DNA of 5,678 bases from Vulcanimicrobiota bacterium (GTDB lineage Bacteria; Vulcanimicrobiota; Vulcanimicrobiia; Vulcanimicrobiales; Vulcanimicrobiaceae): the NCBI GenBank assembly GCA_019237435.1, contig JAFAHB010000217.1, positions 1-5,678 on the forward strand, in the 5' to 3' direction. The position numbers and the translations under genes are program-made. The notes under the pieces were generated by a model. The model saw only the letters and a program-made list of their open reading frames with translations. It was not told the DNA's origin and made no database searches. This document shows, piece after piece, positions 1 to 5,678 of this stretch. Positions within the stretch are counted from its first letter, which is position 1; every line of letters starts with the position of its first letter.

Positions 1-369
1 AAACGTGGCGTCGTCGATTCGCCTGCCGCGCCCGAAGCGAGCGTCGTGCGCCGATCCGAAGGTTGCGTGCAGCAAGCCGCCGTGCTTGAGAGTACCGGCA
101 ACGATGCGCACGCGCGCCGCGATCGACGTGACGTTTCCATGAAGCAACCCGTGGGTCGAGATAACGGCGTCGAAGGCTCCTGCGATACCGCCGGCTGGAT
201 CGTCCGATGCCGCCCGGCGATCGTCGATCGAAACGACGGTAAAGCCGGCGCGGCGCAGCGCCTCCCCGTTGCGGCCGCTCCCCGATGCAAAATCGAGAAT
301 ACGGATTTCGGGTTGTGGCTGCAGGCGTTCGATGAGGGCGACGGCCAATGGATGCGGCTCAGAGATCAC
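1..369 (-). CDS. Class I SAM-dependent methyltransferase, N-terminal part (runs off the left edge)
   Basis: The product is a probable small methyltransferase that transfers a methyl group from S-adenosylmethionine; its substrate cannot be told. Read on the minus strand from a GTG at 369, the frame stays open for 123 codons to base 1. Residues 22-34 (IRILDFASGSGRN) form the glycine-rich SAM-binding motif I. Residues 45-50 (VVSIDD) are the second strand with its acidic end. Residues 66-78 (FDAVISTHGLLHG) match the motif II/post-motif region. LKHGGLLHATFGS at 94-106 is the usual 'L-GG-L' strand, followed by GRRIDDATF. The pattern resembles TehB/UbiE-like enzymes. GTG is the only ATG/GTG/TTG ahead of motif I, apart from a TTG seven codons further in. 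It has only a weak purine-rich site (GAAAACGG) upstream. The gene is divergent from the peroxiredoxin gene. The C-terminal half lies outside the window, so the acceptor-specific part is unseen. Confidence 0.85.
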   Translation of the reverse strand, partial: MISEPHPLAVALIERLQPQPEIRILDFASGSGRNGEALRRAGFTVVSIDDRRAASDDPAGGIAGAFDAVISTHGLLHGNVTSIAARVRIVAGTLKHGGLLHATFGSAHDARFGRGRRIDDATF

Positions 370-383
370 TCGACCGTTTTCTA

Positions 384-390
384 GAAAGGG
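384..390 (+). promoter_or_regulatory. Ribosome binding site of the peroxiredoxin gene
   Basis: GAAAGGG lies six bases before the ATG at 397 and supports that start. The divergent methyltransferase begins at 369, so any promoter for the plus-strand genes must sit largely inside the methyltransferase coding sequence. I could not identify a convincing -35/-10 pair there. Confidence 0.6.
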
Positions 391-396
391 CGATAA

Positions 397-813
397 ATGC
401 TTGGCGAAGGCGATCGACTACCGGCGGTGACGGTTTTGGACGATCAAGGCGCTACCGTCTCGACGACGGATTTTTTAGGCGCTCCGTTAGTGCTGTACTT
501 TTATCCTAAGGACGACACGCCCGGCTGCACCAGCGAAGCCTCGCAATTTCGCGATGCTTACGGGGAGTTTCAAAAGAAGAAGGCTCGCATCGTCGGGGTT
601 AGCCGCGACTCCGTCGAGTCGCACCAGCGCTTTAAGAAGAAGTACGCGATTCCGTTCACGCTGCTGGCCGATACGGAGTCGAAGCTCTATCGAGCGCTCG
701 GCGTAAATGCGCGATCGTCCTTTCTCGTCGACGCCGAGGGCCGCATCGTCAGAGTCTGGCCGAAAGTCAACGTGAACGAGCACGCCGAAGAGGTGCTTGC
801 ATCGCTTCCCTGA
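397..813 (+). CDS. bcp: Peroxiredoxin of the Bcp/PrxQ (AhpC-TSA) family, single-cysteine form
   Basis: This is a cytoplasmic thiol peroxidase that reduces hydrogen peroxide and organic hydroperoxides. It is 138 residues long, a little shorter than E. coli Bcp (156). It begins with the family's G-x-x-x-P segment (GEGDRLPAVTVLD), then PLVLYFYPKDDTPGCT at 30-45 holds the active-site signature P-x-x-x-(T/S)-x-x-C. Thr41 and Cys44 are the catalytic pair, and Arg106 in NARSSFLVD matches the second active-site arginine. Many PrxQ proteins have a resolving cysteine five residues after the peroxidatic one; here that position is Ser49. Cys44 is the only cysteine in the protein, so regeneration must use an outside thiol. 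A Shine-Dalgarno-like GAAAGGG precedes the ATG. The stop codon overlaps the proposed start of the hydrolase gene downstream, suggesting an operon. Confidence 0.95.
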   Translation: MLGEGDRLPAVTVLDDQGATVSTTDFLGAPLVLYFYPKDDTPGCTSEASQFRDAYGEFQKKKARIVGVSRDSVESHQRFKKKYAIPFTLLADTESKLYRALGVNARSSFLVDAEGRIVRVWPKVNVNEHAEEVLASLP

Positions 814-1574
814 CCCTCGACGTCATCGGATCGAGCCCCGCGATGCCGCGTCCCGGGGAGGCTTCGAGCTGCTATCTTATTCGAGCCGGCGAGACTGCGC
901 TGCTCTTCGACCTTGGAAGCGGCGCTTTCGCAAAGCTCCAGCTCGCGATCGATTACCGGCGAGTCGATGCGATCGTCATTTCGCACATGCATGCCGACCA
1001 TTTCTTCGACGTGGTTCCCTTTCGGTACGCGTTAAAGTACGGACACCTTCCGTTCGAGCAGCGGCTCGCGCTATGGCTGCCGCCGGGCGGAAAAAGATCG
1101 CTGGGGGCGCTCCGCCGAGCCGTATCGACCGACGCGCCCGAAGACTTTTTCGATAGCCTCTTTGTGGTGCGCGAATACGATCCCGGCGAGACGCTCACGG
1201 TGCGCGGCGTGTCGATTCGCTTTCGACAAACGCGTCATTACGTCGACGCGTATGCAATACGCGCGCAATCTGGAGAACGCAGCATCACGTACTCCGCCGA
1301 CACCGCGCCGTGCGATGCGGTCGTCGAGCTGGCGCGGGCAACTTCGCTGTTTCTGTGCGAAACCGCCCTCGGGGTTGGTGTCGAGGATGCCAACGATCGC
1401 GGTCACTCATCCGCAAAAGAGGCCGGCACGATGGCGCAGCGCGCCCAAGCGGAGCGTCTGCTGCTAACGCATTATCCGGCGGCGGTTGCACCGCAATCGC
1501 TCGTGCATGCTGCAAAGCAACATTTCTCCGGTCGAGTCGACGCGGCGCACGACGGGTTTTCCGCTGTCGTCTAG
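810..1574 (+). CDS. Metallo-beta-lactamase-fold hydrolase, RNase Z-like; probable CTG start
   Basis: This is a soluble metal-dependent hydrolase of the RNase Z/ElaC-like branch of the MBL superfamily; its substrate is unknown. Numbering from CTG at 810 (254 residues), the metal-binding set is His59, His61, Asp63 and His64 in SHMHADH, His143 in RQTRHY, Asp164 in SADT, and His221 in LLTHYP. GHSSAKEAG (His199) matches the H-[ST]-A-x-E-A-G motif of this branch. The first ATG in frame is at 843, which would give 243 residues. Starting there removes the conserved first strand, LTLDVIGSSPA, encoded at 810-842. No ATG, GTG or TTG exists in frame between that strand and the sequence inside the upstream gene. 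CTG at 810 overlaps the peroxiredoxin TGA as CTGA and gives M-T-L-D-V-I-G, the family's usual beginning. A GAGGTG at 790-795 could serve as ribosome binding site, at a rather long 14-base spacing. The function class is secure; the start is inferred. Confidence 0.9.
   Translation: MTLDVIGSSPAMPRPGEASSCYLIRAGETALLFDLGSGAFAKLQLAIDYRRVDAIVISHMHADHFFDVVPFRYALKYGHLPFEQRLALWLPPGGKRSLGALRRAVSTDAPEDFFDSLFVVREYDPGETLTVRGVSIRFRQTRHYVDAYAIRAQSGERSITYSADTAPCDAVVELARATSLFLCETALGVGVEDANDRGHSSAKEAGTMAQRAQAERLLLTHYPAAVAPQSLVHAAKQHFSGRVDAAHDGFSAVV
1571..1574. other. Shared palindromic stop CTAG between convergent genes
   Basis: The hydrolase ends with TAG at 1572-1574 on the plus strand. pyrE ends with TAG read from 1573 to 1571 on the minus strand. 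Both stops sit in one CTAG, so the genes overlap by four bases and no intergenic terminator can exist. I found no strong hairpin with a T-run within either 3' end. Confidence 0.9.
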
Positions 1575-2101
1575 TTGTCGGTCTTCGGATCGCCGGCGGG
1601 CAGCGAGAACTGGATCAACGCTCGAACCGGCGCCAGGCCTCGGCTGATTACCGCATAGGGAGTAACGGTCAAGCCGAGCTCGCGTAAACGCGCTGCCGCC
1701 GTCAAAAGCTCGCGGCCGTTGGTTACGACGTCTTCGAGGAGCAAAACTCGCTGACCGGGGTCGTAGGGACCCTCGACGTACTCATTCGCGAACGCCCCAT
1801 AAGCTTTGGGTTTTTTCCGCACCGCGAGCAGCGGAAGGCCGGACATTTGCGAAACTGCAGTCGCGATGACGACGCCGCCGAGCTCGGTTCCTCCGACGAT
1901 ATCGGGGTTGACCTCGGCAATGACCGGCGCGAAGAGCCGTGCAATCCGCCGCAGCACGTGCGGATCGGAGAAGAGACGGAACTTATCGATGTAATAATCG
2001 CTGCGGACGCCCCCGGCCAGCATGTAGTCGCCGCGCGTCAGCGCGCGCTGCGCGATGATCTTACGCAGCCAGGTAAGCTCGGAGAGCCCTAAATGCTCCA
2101 C
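1571..2101 (-). CDS. pyrE: Orotate phosphoribosyltransferase
   Basis: The enzyme joins orotate to PRPP to make orotidine 5'-monophosphate, the fifth step of pyrimidine synthesis, in the cytoplasm as a homodimer. The 176-residue product is in the usual range for short bacterial forms. GDYMLAGGVRSDYYIDKF at 24-41 is the family's N-terminal signature. GGTELGGVVIA at 70-80 is the 5'-phosphate/pyrophosphate loop region, RKKPKAYG at 95-102 is the catalytic flexible loop, and LLLEDVVTNGRE at 120-131 is the PRPP-binding motif. Two positions differ from the textbook enzyme: Tyr101 where Salmonella has the loop His105, and TNGR in place of the common TTGG. The start is GTG at 2101, inside the last codons of the lipoprotein gene (13-base overlap), with a weak GGAA nine bases upstream. 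This implies translational coupling. The stop lies in a CTAG shared with the convergent hydrolase gene. Confidence 0.93.
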   Translation of the reverse strand: MEHLGLSELTWLRKIIAQRALTRGDYMLAGGVRSDYYIDKFRLFSDPHVLRRIARLFAPVIAEVNPDIVGGTELGGVVIATAVSQMSGLPLLAVRKKPKAYGAFANEYVEGPYDPGQRVLLLEDVVTNGRELLTAAARLRELGLTVTPYAVISRGLAPVRALIQFSLPAGDPKTDN

Positions 2102-3755
2102 TGCCAGGCGTTCCAGGATTCCTCGACGGGATTAGGATCGAAGCCGTGAAAATCGACACTGATCGGTTCCATTTGCCGCAACCAGTAGATAAAGAGCGCG
2201 GGATTGTCGCGCACGAGCAGCTCTTGAATTCGCCCGTAGGCGCCTTTGCGCGAGGCGCGATCGTAGTGCGTCAGTGCAACGGCTTGAGCGGTCTGCATCT
2301 CGGGATTGCAATAGCGCGAATAGTTGTAACCGCCCGGCGGAAAGTTTTCGCACGTAAACTGGGTGCTGTCGTCCGGATCGATGCCCGCAAACCATCCGCT
2401 GACCGACATGTCGAACCTGCCGAGCTGTAAGATGCCGCCCATGCCCGCCGGCGCGAAGAGCACGTCGGCCGGATACGATTTTATTTCGGCTTCGATGCCG
2501 ACCTCGCGCAGCATCGCTTGAACCTCCAGCGCCTCTTTGCGGCGCGTCACGCTGGAATTATTCGTCACGATGGCGATGACCAGCCGCTGGCCGTTCTTTT
2601 GCATGATCCCGTCAGGTCCCGAACTCCATCCCGCTTCCCGCAGCAGCCGGCGGGCTTGCAGCGGGTCGTGCGGCGCGGAGCGCACGGAGCGGTTGAACGC
2701 CCACATCCAGTTAGGAATGTCGGCGGTGGCTTCGGTTTGGGTGCCAAAGGTCAGCGAGCGTATAAGCTCGCTCTTGTCGACGGCATAGGCGATTGCGGAA
2801 CGGACACGAGGGTCTTGCAGGTAAGGCCGCGAGACGTTGAGCTGAACGTACGTGTAACCGTTGGCGTCAACCCAGACGATGCGAACGTCGCTCAAGTTGC
2901 GCAGCACCTCGTAGTTTTGAATAGAGGCCTGAAACATATAATCGATCGAGTGCGTGCGAAGAAGGTTGATCGCCGTATCTTCGTCGGGAACGATTTTTAT
3001 TTCCACGCGGCCGAGTGCCGGGCGCCCGAGGAAGAACCGGTCGTTTCTCACAAACGACACGTGATCGCCGCGCGCCCATTCGACGAACTTGAACGGTCCG
3101 TCGCTTACGGTTGGTTTGCTGTTGAACTGCAGCTGATTGATATTCGGGTAGCGGGAAAGAACGTGCGCTGGCGCGATCATATATGGTTGATCGCTCTCCG
3201 CGAAAAACGTGTCGACGAACGGCGCGAACGGTTTCTTGAGATGCACGACGGCAGTATATGAGTTCGGCGTATCGATGCGAGCGACGTAATCGTAACCATG
3301 CCGAGAGATAACGTCGTTGTTGGAATTCATGATGGCTTGCCAATTCCATTTCACGTCTGCCGACGTTACCGGGACGCCGTCGGTCCACTTAGCGTTTCGG
3401 CGCAGGTAATAGGTAATGATCAAGCCATCGCGGCTGATGCCATGGTTCTCGAGCGTGGGCACCTGCGCCGCAAGCATTGGGACCGGATCGCCCTTGGAGT
3501 CGGCGCTGATCAGCGGCTCGAACATGAGCCGATCGACGAAGCCATCGGCGGTGTTGGAATTGAGCAGCGGGTTGAGCGTCTTGAAATCCGTTGCGATCGC
3601 AACGCGCAAGAATCCAGCTTGACTCCACGAATGCCGCGCACCCGTCGGGCCACTCCCGACTTTGCTGCAACCGGCGAGAACAGAAGCAGCGATTCCAAGC
3701 GACGTTACGGCGCGGATTACATCGTGCTTGGGGCCGCTCGTCGCTTCACATCCAT
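2089..3755 (-). CDS. ABC transporter substrate-binding lipoprotein, family 5 (peptide/nickel type), with an apparent frameshift in the signal peptide
   Basis: This is a periplasmic or surface lipoprotein that would bind an oligopeptide-like solute and deliver it to an ABC importer. The frame from 3609 to the TAG at 2089 is uninterrupted and typical of SBP_bac_5. It shows LRVAIATDFKTLNPLLNS, RRNAKWTDGVPVTSADV, HLKKPFAPF, a GPFKFVEW strand, DPRVRSAIAYAVDKSEL, and the C-terminal FDMSVSGWFAGIDPDD. Starting at TTG 3609 would discard a clear lipoprotein signal: the same frame upstream encodes AVTSLGIAASVLAGC with lipobox L-A-G-C (Cys codon 3667-3669). That frame has no ATG, GTG or TTG back to a TGA at 3814-3816. 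An ATG at 3755 with AGGAG six bases upstream encodes a charged MDVKRRAA but is one base out of frame. One extra C in the CCCC run (3730-3733) would join the two into a 555-residue protein with Cys30 modified. No permease or ATPase gene lies within the window. Confidence 0.9.
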
Positions 3756-3761
3756 GTTCCG

Positions 3762-3766
3762 CTCCT
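3762..3766 (-). promoter_or_regulatory. Ribosome binding site of the lipoprotein gene
   Basis: AGGAG on the minus strand lies six bases before the ATG at 3755-3753. This spacing makes that ATG the best initiation site for the lipoprotein, although the sequence as given is one base out of frame with the mature protein. The site is the main argument for a lost base rather than a start further in. Confidence 0.65.
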
Positions 3767-3788
3767 GCTGCTCCGCGCTCGTGCCACC

Positions 3789-3817
3789 TGCTAAGGAAAA
3801 TTATGACCTCCTGTCAA
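3789..3817 (-). promoter_or_regulatory. Possible promoter -35 box overlapping a perfect Shine-Dalgarno sequence, in the EF-G/lipoprotein gap
   Basis: On the minus strand, TTGACA (3817-3812) is an exact sigma-70-type -35 box. At 17 bases the matching -10 position reads TTAGCA (3794-3789), a poor fit, so the promoter is doubtful. The same stretch holds AGGAGGT (3812-3806), fully complementary to the 16S rRNA tail, but no ATG, GTG or TTG follows at a useful distance. An ATT at 3801-3799 is in frame with the lipoprotein. The rest of the 115-base gap (3756-3870) shows no clear hairpin terminator. Confidence 0.3.
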
Positions 3818-3870
3818 TGGCGCTCGCGTCAGAGCCCCCTCGCCCGCCGTAATCCGCCCCTCACGTCGCT

Positions 3871-5678
3871 TCAGACCGCTGCCTTCGGCGCCACGCGGCC
3901 GCCTGGGACCGGGTCGTAACGTTCGTGGCGCCAGCCATACGTGCCGCGGCCCTGCGTCGCAGTGCGGAGCTCGGTGATGTAACGCGACAATTCGACTGCC
4001 GGGACGTACGCCTCGATGACGTCAAAGCCGGACTTCTCCGCAGGATTCATGCCGAGTATCTGTCCGCGTTTGCCGGTGATTTGCTGAATAACTGCCGAGG
4101 TGTACGATGTCGGAACCGTAACCGACACGAAAGCAATCGGTTCCAGCACGACGGGATTGCATTTTGGGAGCGCTTCTCGCACGCCCATACCGGCAGCCGT
4201 CTTGAACGATTGCTCGCTCGAATCGACATCGTGATACTGACCGTCGAAGAGCGTCACGTGCAGGTCCGTTACCGGATAACCGCTCGCGCCGTGCAGGAGC
4301 GCCTCGCGCACGCCTTTTTCGACGGCAGGAATGAATTGTCGCGGAACGACGCCGCCGACGATCTTCTCTTCGAAGGTCACGCCTGCGCCGCGCTCCCGCG
4401 GCTCGAATCGCAGCCACACGTCGCCGAACTGACCGTGGCCGCCGGTTTGGTGCTTGTAGCGCGAATGGACCTCGGTGGCGCCGGTGATCGTTTCGAGATA
4501 AGGAATCGTCGGCGCGGCCTTCTCGACTTCGACTTTATACTTGCGCGCGAGGCGCTCGACCGCAATCGAAACGTGCTGCTCGCCGCTGCCGAGCAATAGC
4601 AGCTCGTGGGTAACGTCCGCGCGCTCGAGGCGCAACGCAGGATCCTCGTCCACGATGCGCGCGAGCATCTGCGAGATCTTCGCTTCGTCGATGCGCTCTT
4701 TGGGTTTGATTGCCACCGCGAAGACCGGCTCGGCCACGCCGACGCGCGGCAGAAGAACCTTGTGGCCGTTAGAAGTCAGCGTGTCGCCGGTCGAAACGGT
4801 ATCGAGTCGTCCGAGAGCGACGACGGTTCCCGGGCCCGCCTCGGGAATCGCCTCTTGTTTCTTTCCCTGCAGCCGGAAGAGTCCGCCGAGACGAACTTTT
4901 TCGTCGCGTTTGCTGACGTTGGTCAGCGTTGCATCGGCTTTGACCGTGCCGGAGAGAATGCGCGCGATCGAGAGTTTTCCACTTTGCGGGTGAATTGACG
5001 TCTTGATGATGCGAGCTACGACCGGCCCACCGGGGTCCGCTGCAATTGGCCGGCCTTCCGCATCGACATGCGGCGAGTCGGCCGGCGAGGGAAACCACTT
5101 TTCGATCGCACGGACGATCGCCGCAACACCCGCTCCCGAGCCGGCTGCGGCAATGAGGACGGGAACGACCTGGTCGTGCGAGCATTCGCTGCAAAGATCG
5201 TGCTCGACCTCGTCGATGGGCGGCTCGACACCTTCGAGCAGCTCCTCCATCAAGTGATCGTCGAAATCGGCCATGGCTTCGAGAAGCTGCACGTGAAGCT
5301 GATGCGCTTGTTCTTCAAGGTCGGCCGGAATCGGCTCGCCCTTCTCGCCAAACAGTCCGCTTCCGGGCTCGCCGGTGAAGCGATGGGCGGTCATGTGCGC
5401 TAAGTCGACGTATCCTTGAAAATTCTCCGCACTTCCGATCGGAAGCTGCTCGGCGACGACGTGCCGCCCGTACGCCGCCTGCAATGCGGCGAGCGTTTGT
5501 GAAAAATCGGCGCCGGGGCGGTCCATCTTGTTAATCACGAAGATATGCGGCGTGCGCGCCGTTTCGAGATGATCGACGATGGCCTGCGATTGTGCGACGC
5601 GTCCGGGATCGGCTTCGACGACGACCACGGCCGCATCGACGCCCGCCAGCGCCTGTTTCGTCTCTTCGAAGAAATCGA
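3871..5678 (-). CDS. EF-G-like translational GTPase (fusA family, EF-G2-like), N-terminus beyond the right edge
   Basis: This is a ribosomal translocase-type GTPase acting in the cytoplasm. About 601 residues are visible, and some 85-95 (P loop, switch I and the DTPG of switch II) lie outside. The visible part opens with DFFEETKQALAG, the segment that follows DTPG, so the GTG at 5628 is internal. Numbering from the edge, NKMD at 49-52 is the G4 guanine-specificity motif. An inserted G'-like helical region follows and contains CSEC at 162-165. Domain II covers about 217-312, domain III about 315-385 (ending in GSGEQHVSIAVERL). Domain IV covers about 388-506, with GGHGQFGDV and the tip-loop YHDVDSSE. 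Domain V covers about 508-590, ending in TQGRGTYGW. The GSGEQH variant of GMGELH and the absence of rpsL, rpsG or tuf nearby suggest a second EF-G paralogue rather than the str-operon gene. No Tet(M)-like resistance role can be inferred. It is 115 bases upstream of the lipoprotein gene on the same strand. Confidence 0.93.
   Translation of the reverse strand, partial: DFFEETKQALAGVDAAVVVVEADPGRVAQSQAIVDHLETARTPHIFVINKMDRPGADFSQTLAALQAAYGRHVVAEQLPIGSAENFQGYVDLAHMTAHRFTGEPGSGLFGEKGEPIPADLEEQAHQLHVQLLEAMADFDDHLMEELLEGVEPPIDEVEHDLCSECSHDQVVPVLIAAAGSGAGVAAIVRAIEKWFPSPADSPHVDAEGRPIAADPGGPVVARIIKTSIHPQSGKLSIARILSGTVKADATLTNVSKRDEKVRLGGLFRLQGKKQEAIPEAGPGTVVALGRLDTVSTGDTLTSNGHKVLLPRVGVAEPVFAVAIKPKERIDEAKISQMLARIVDEDPALRLERADVTHELLLLGSGEQHVSIAVERLARKYKVEVEKAAPTIPYLETITGATEVHSRYKHQTGGHGQFGDVWLRFEPRERGAGVTFEEKIVGGVVPRQFIPAVEKGVREALLHGASGYPVTDLHVTLFDGQYHDVDSSEQSFKTAAGMGVREALPKCNPVVLEPIAFVSVTVPTSYTSAVIQQITGKRGQILGMNPAEKSGFDVIEAYVPAVELSRYITELRTATQGRGTYGWRHERYDPVPGGRVAPKAAV

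Noticed and set aside
800..815. Programmed frameshift fusing the peroxiredoxin to the hydrolase at CTT-CCC-TGA
   Set aside because: The shift needed is -1, and there is no proper slippery heptamer or obvious downstream structure. A CTGA start-stop overlap explains the layout more simply.
1540..1640. Bidirectional terminator between the convergent genes
   Set aside because: The genes overlap, and I could not find a stable stem followed by a T-run on either strand.
2518..3261. A 247-codon plus-strand open frame inside the lipoprotein gene
   Set aside because: It is antisense to a strongly recognised SBP_bac_5 protein, has no recognisable motif, and is expected from the GC-rich third positions of the real gene.
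3607..3609. TTG as the start of the lipoprotein
   Set aside because: It would remove the lipobox and hydrophobic segment encoded directly upstream in the same frame and start in the middle of the first conserved strand (FLRVAIATDF).
3298..3852. A plus-strand open frame spanning the lipoprotein signal region and the gap
   Set aside because: It covers the antisense of the lipobox region and has no ribosome binding site or domain.
3756..3870. Terminator or riboswitch in the EF-G/lipoprotein gap
   Set aside because: Only a weak imperfect pairing (GGCGCT with AGAGCC, around 3819-3836) is visible, without a T-run or any known aptamer core.
3925..4599. A 224-codon plus-strand open frame opposite the EF-G-like gene
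   Set aside because: It is fully antisense to domains III-V of EF-G, which are clearly conserved; its Arg/Ala-rich translation resembles no family.
1..5678. CRISPR array, tRNA, insertion sequence or defence island
   Set aside because: There are no regular direct repeats with spacers, no tRNA-like cloverleaf, no transposase motif or terminal inverted repeats, and nearly every base is assigned to recognised housekeeping-type genes.

Overview
The window is about 5.7 kb of compact, GC-rich (around 60% by eye) bacterial chromosome. It is ordinary coding DNA with very short intergenic gaps. I see no mobile element, CRISPR array, rRNA, tRNA or phage gene. The proteins do not identify the organism. 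GTG and near-cognate starts, dense packing, a stand-alone family 5 substrate-binding lipoprotein and frequent CGATCG palindromes would fit a little-studied environmental lineage (for example Eremiobacterota/WPS-2 or a Chloroflexota relative). That placement is a guess.

Layout: (1) Bases 1-369, minus strand, hold the N-terminal 123 residues of a class I SAM-dependent methyltransferase that runs off the left edge. (2) Divergent from it, starting 27 bases away, are two plus-strand genes: a Bcp/PrxQ-type peroxiredoxin (397-813) and an RNase Z-like metallo-beta-lactamase-fold hydrolase (810-1574). They appear coupled through a CTGA overlap in which CTG would be the second gene's start. (3) The hydrolase meets pyrE (1571-2101, minus) tail to tail, and both genes stop inside one palindromic CTAG. 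(4) A minus-strand series reads, in transcription order, EF-G-like translational GTPase (3871-5678, truncated at the right edge), a 115-base gap, a family 5 ABC substrate-binding lipoprotein (2089-3755), then pyrE, whose GTG start lies inside the end of the lipoprotein gene.

How the genes relate: the peroxiredoxin-hydrolase pair looks like a small operon. The lipoprotein and pyrE overlap and are probably co-transcribed, although their functions (solute capture and pyrimidine synthesis) have no evident link. The EF-G-like gene upstream may share the transcript or may be separated by a promoter in the 115-base gap.

The most notable points concern gene starts. The lipoprotein's signal peptide has a textbook lipobox, but its well-placed ATG with a Shine-Dalgarno site is one base out of frame, next to a run of four C. 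The hydrolase's conserved first strand lies upstream of its first ATG and requires a CTG (or ATC) start. I found no convincing new multi-gene system here.
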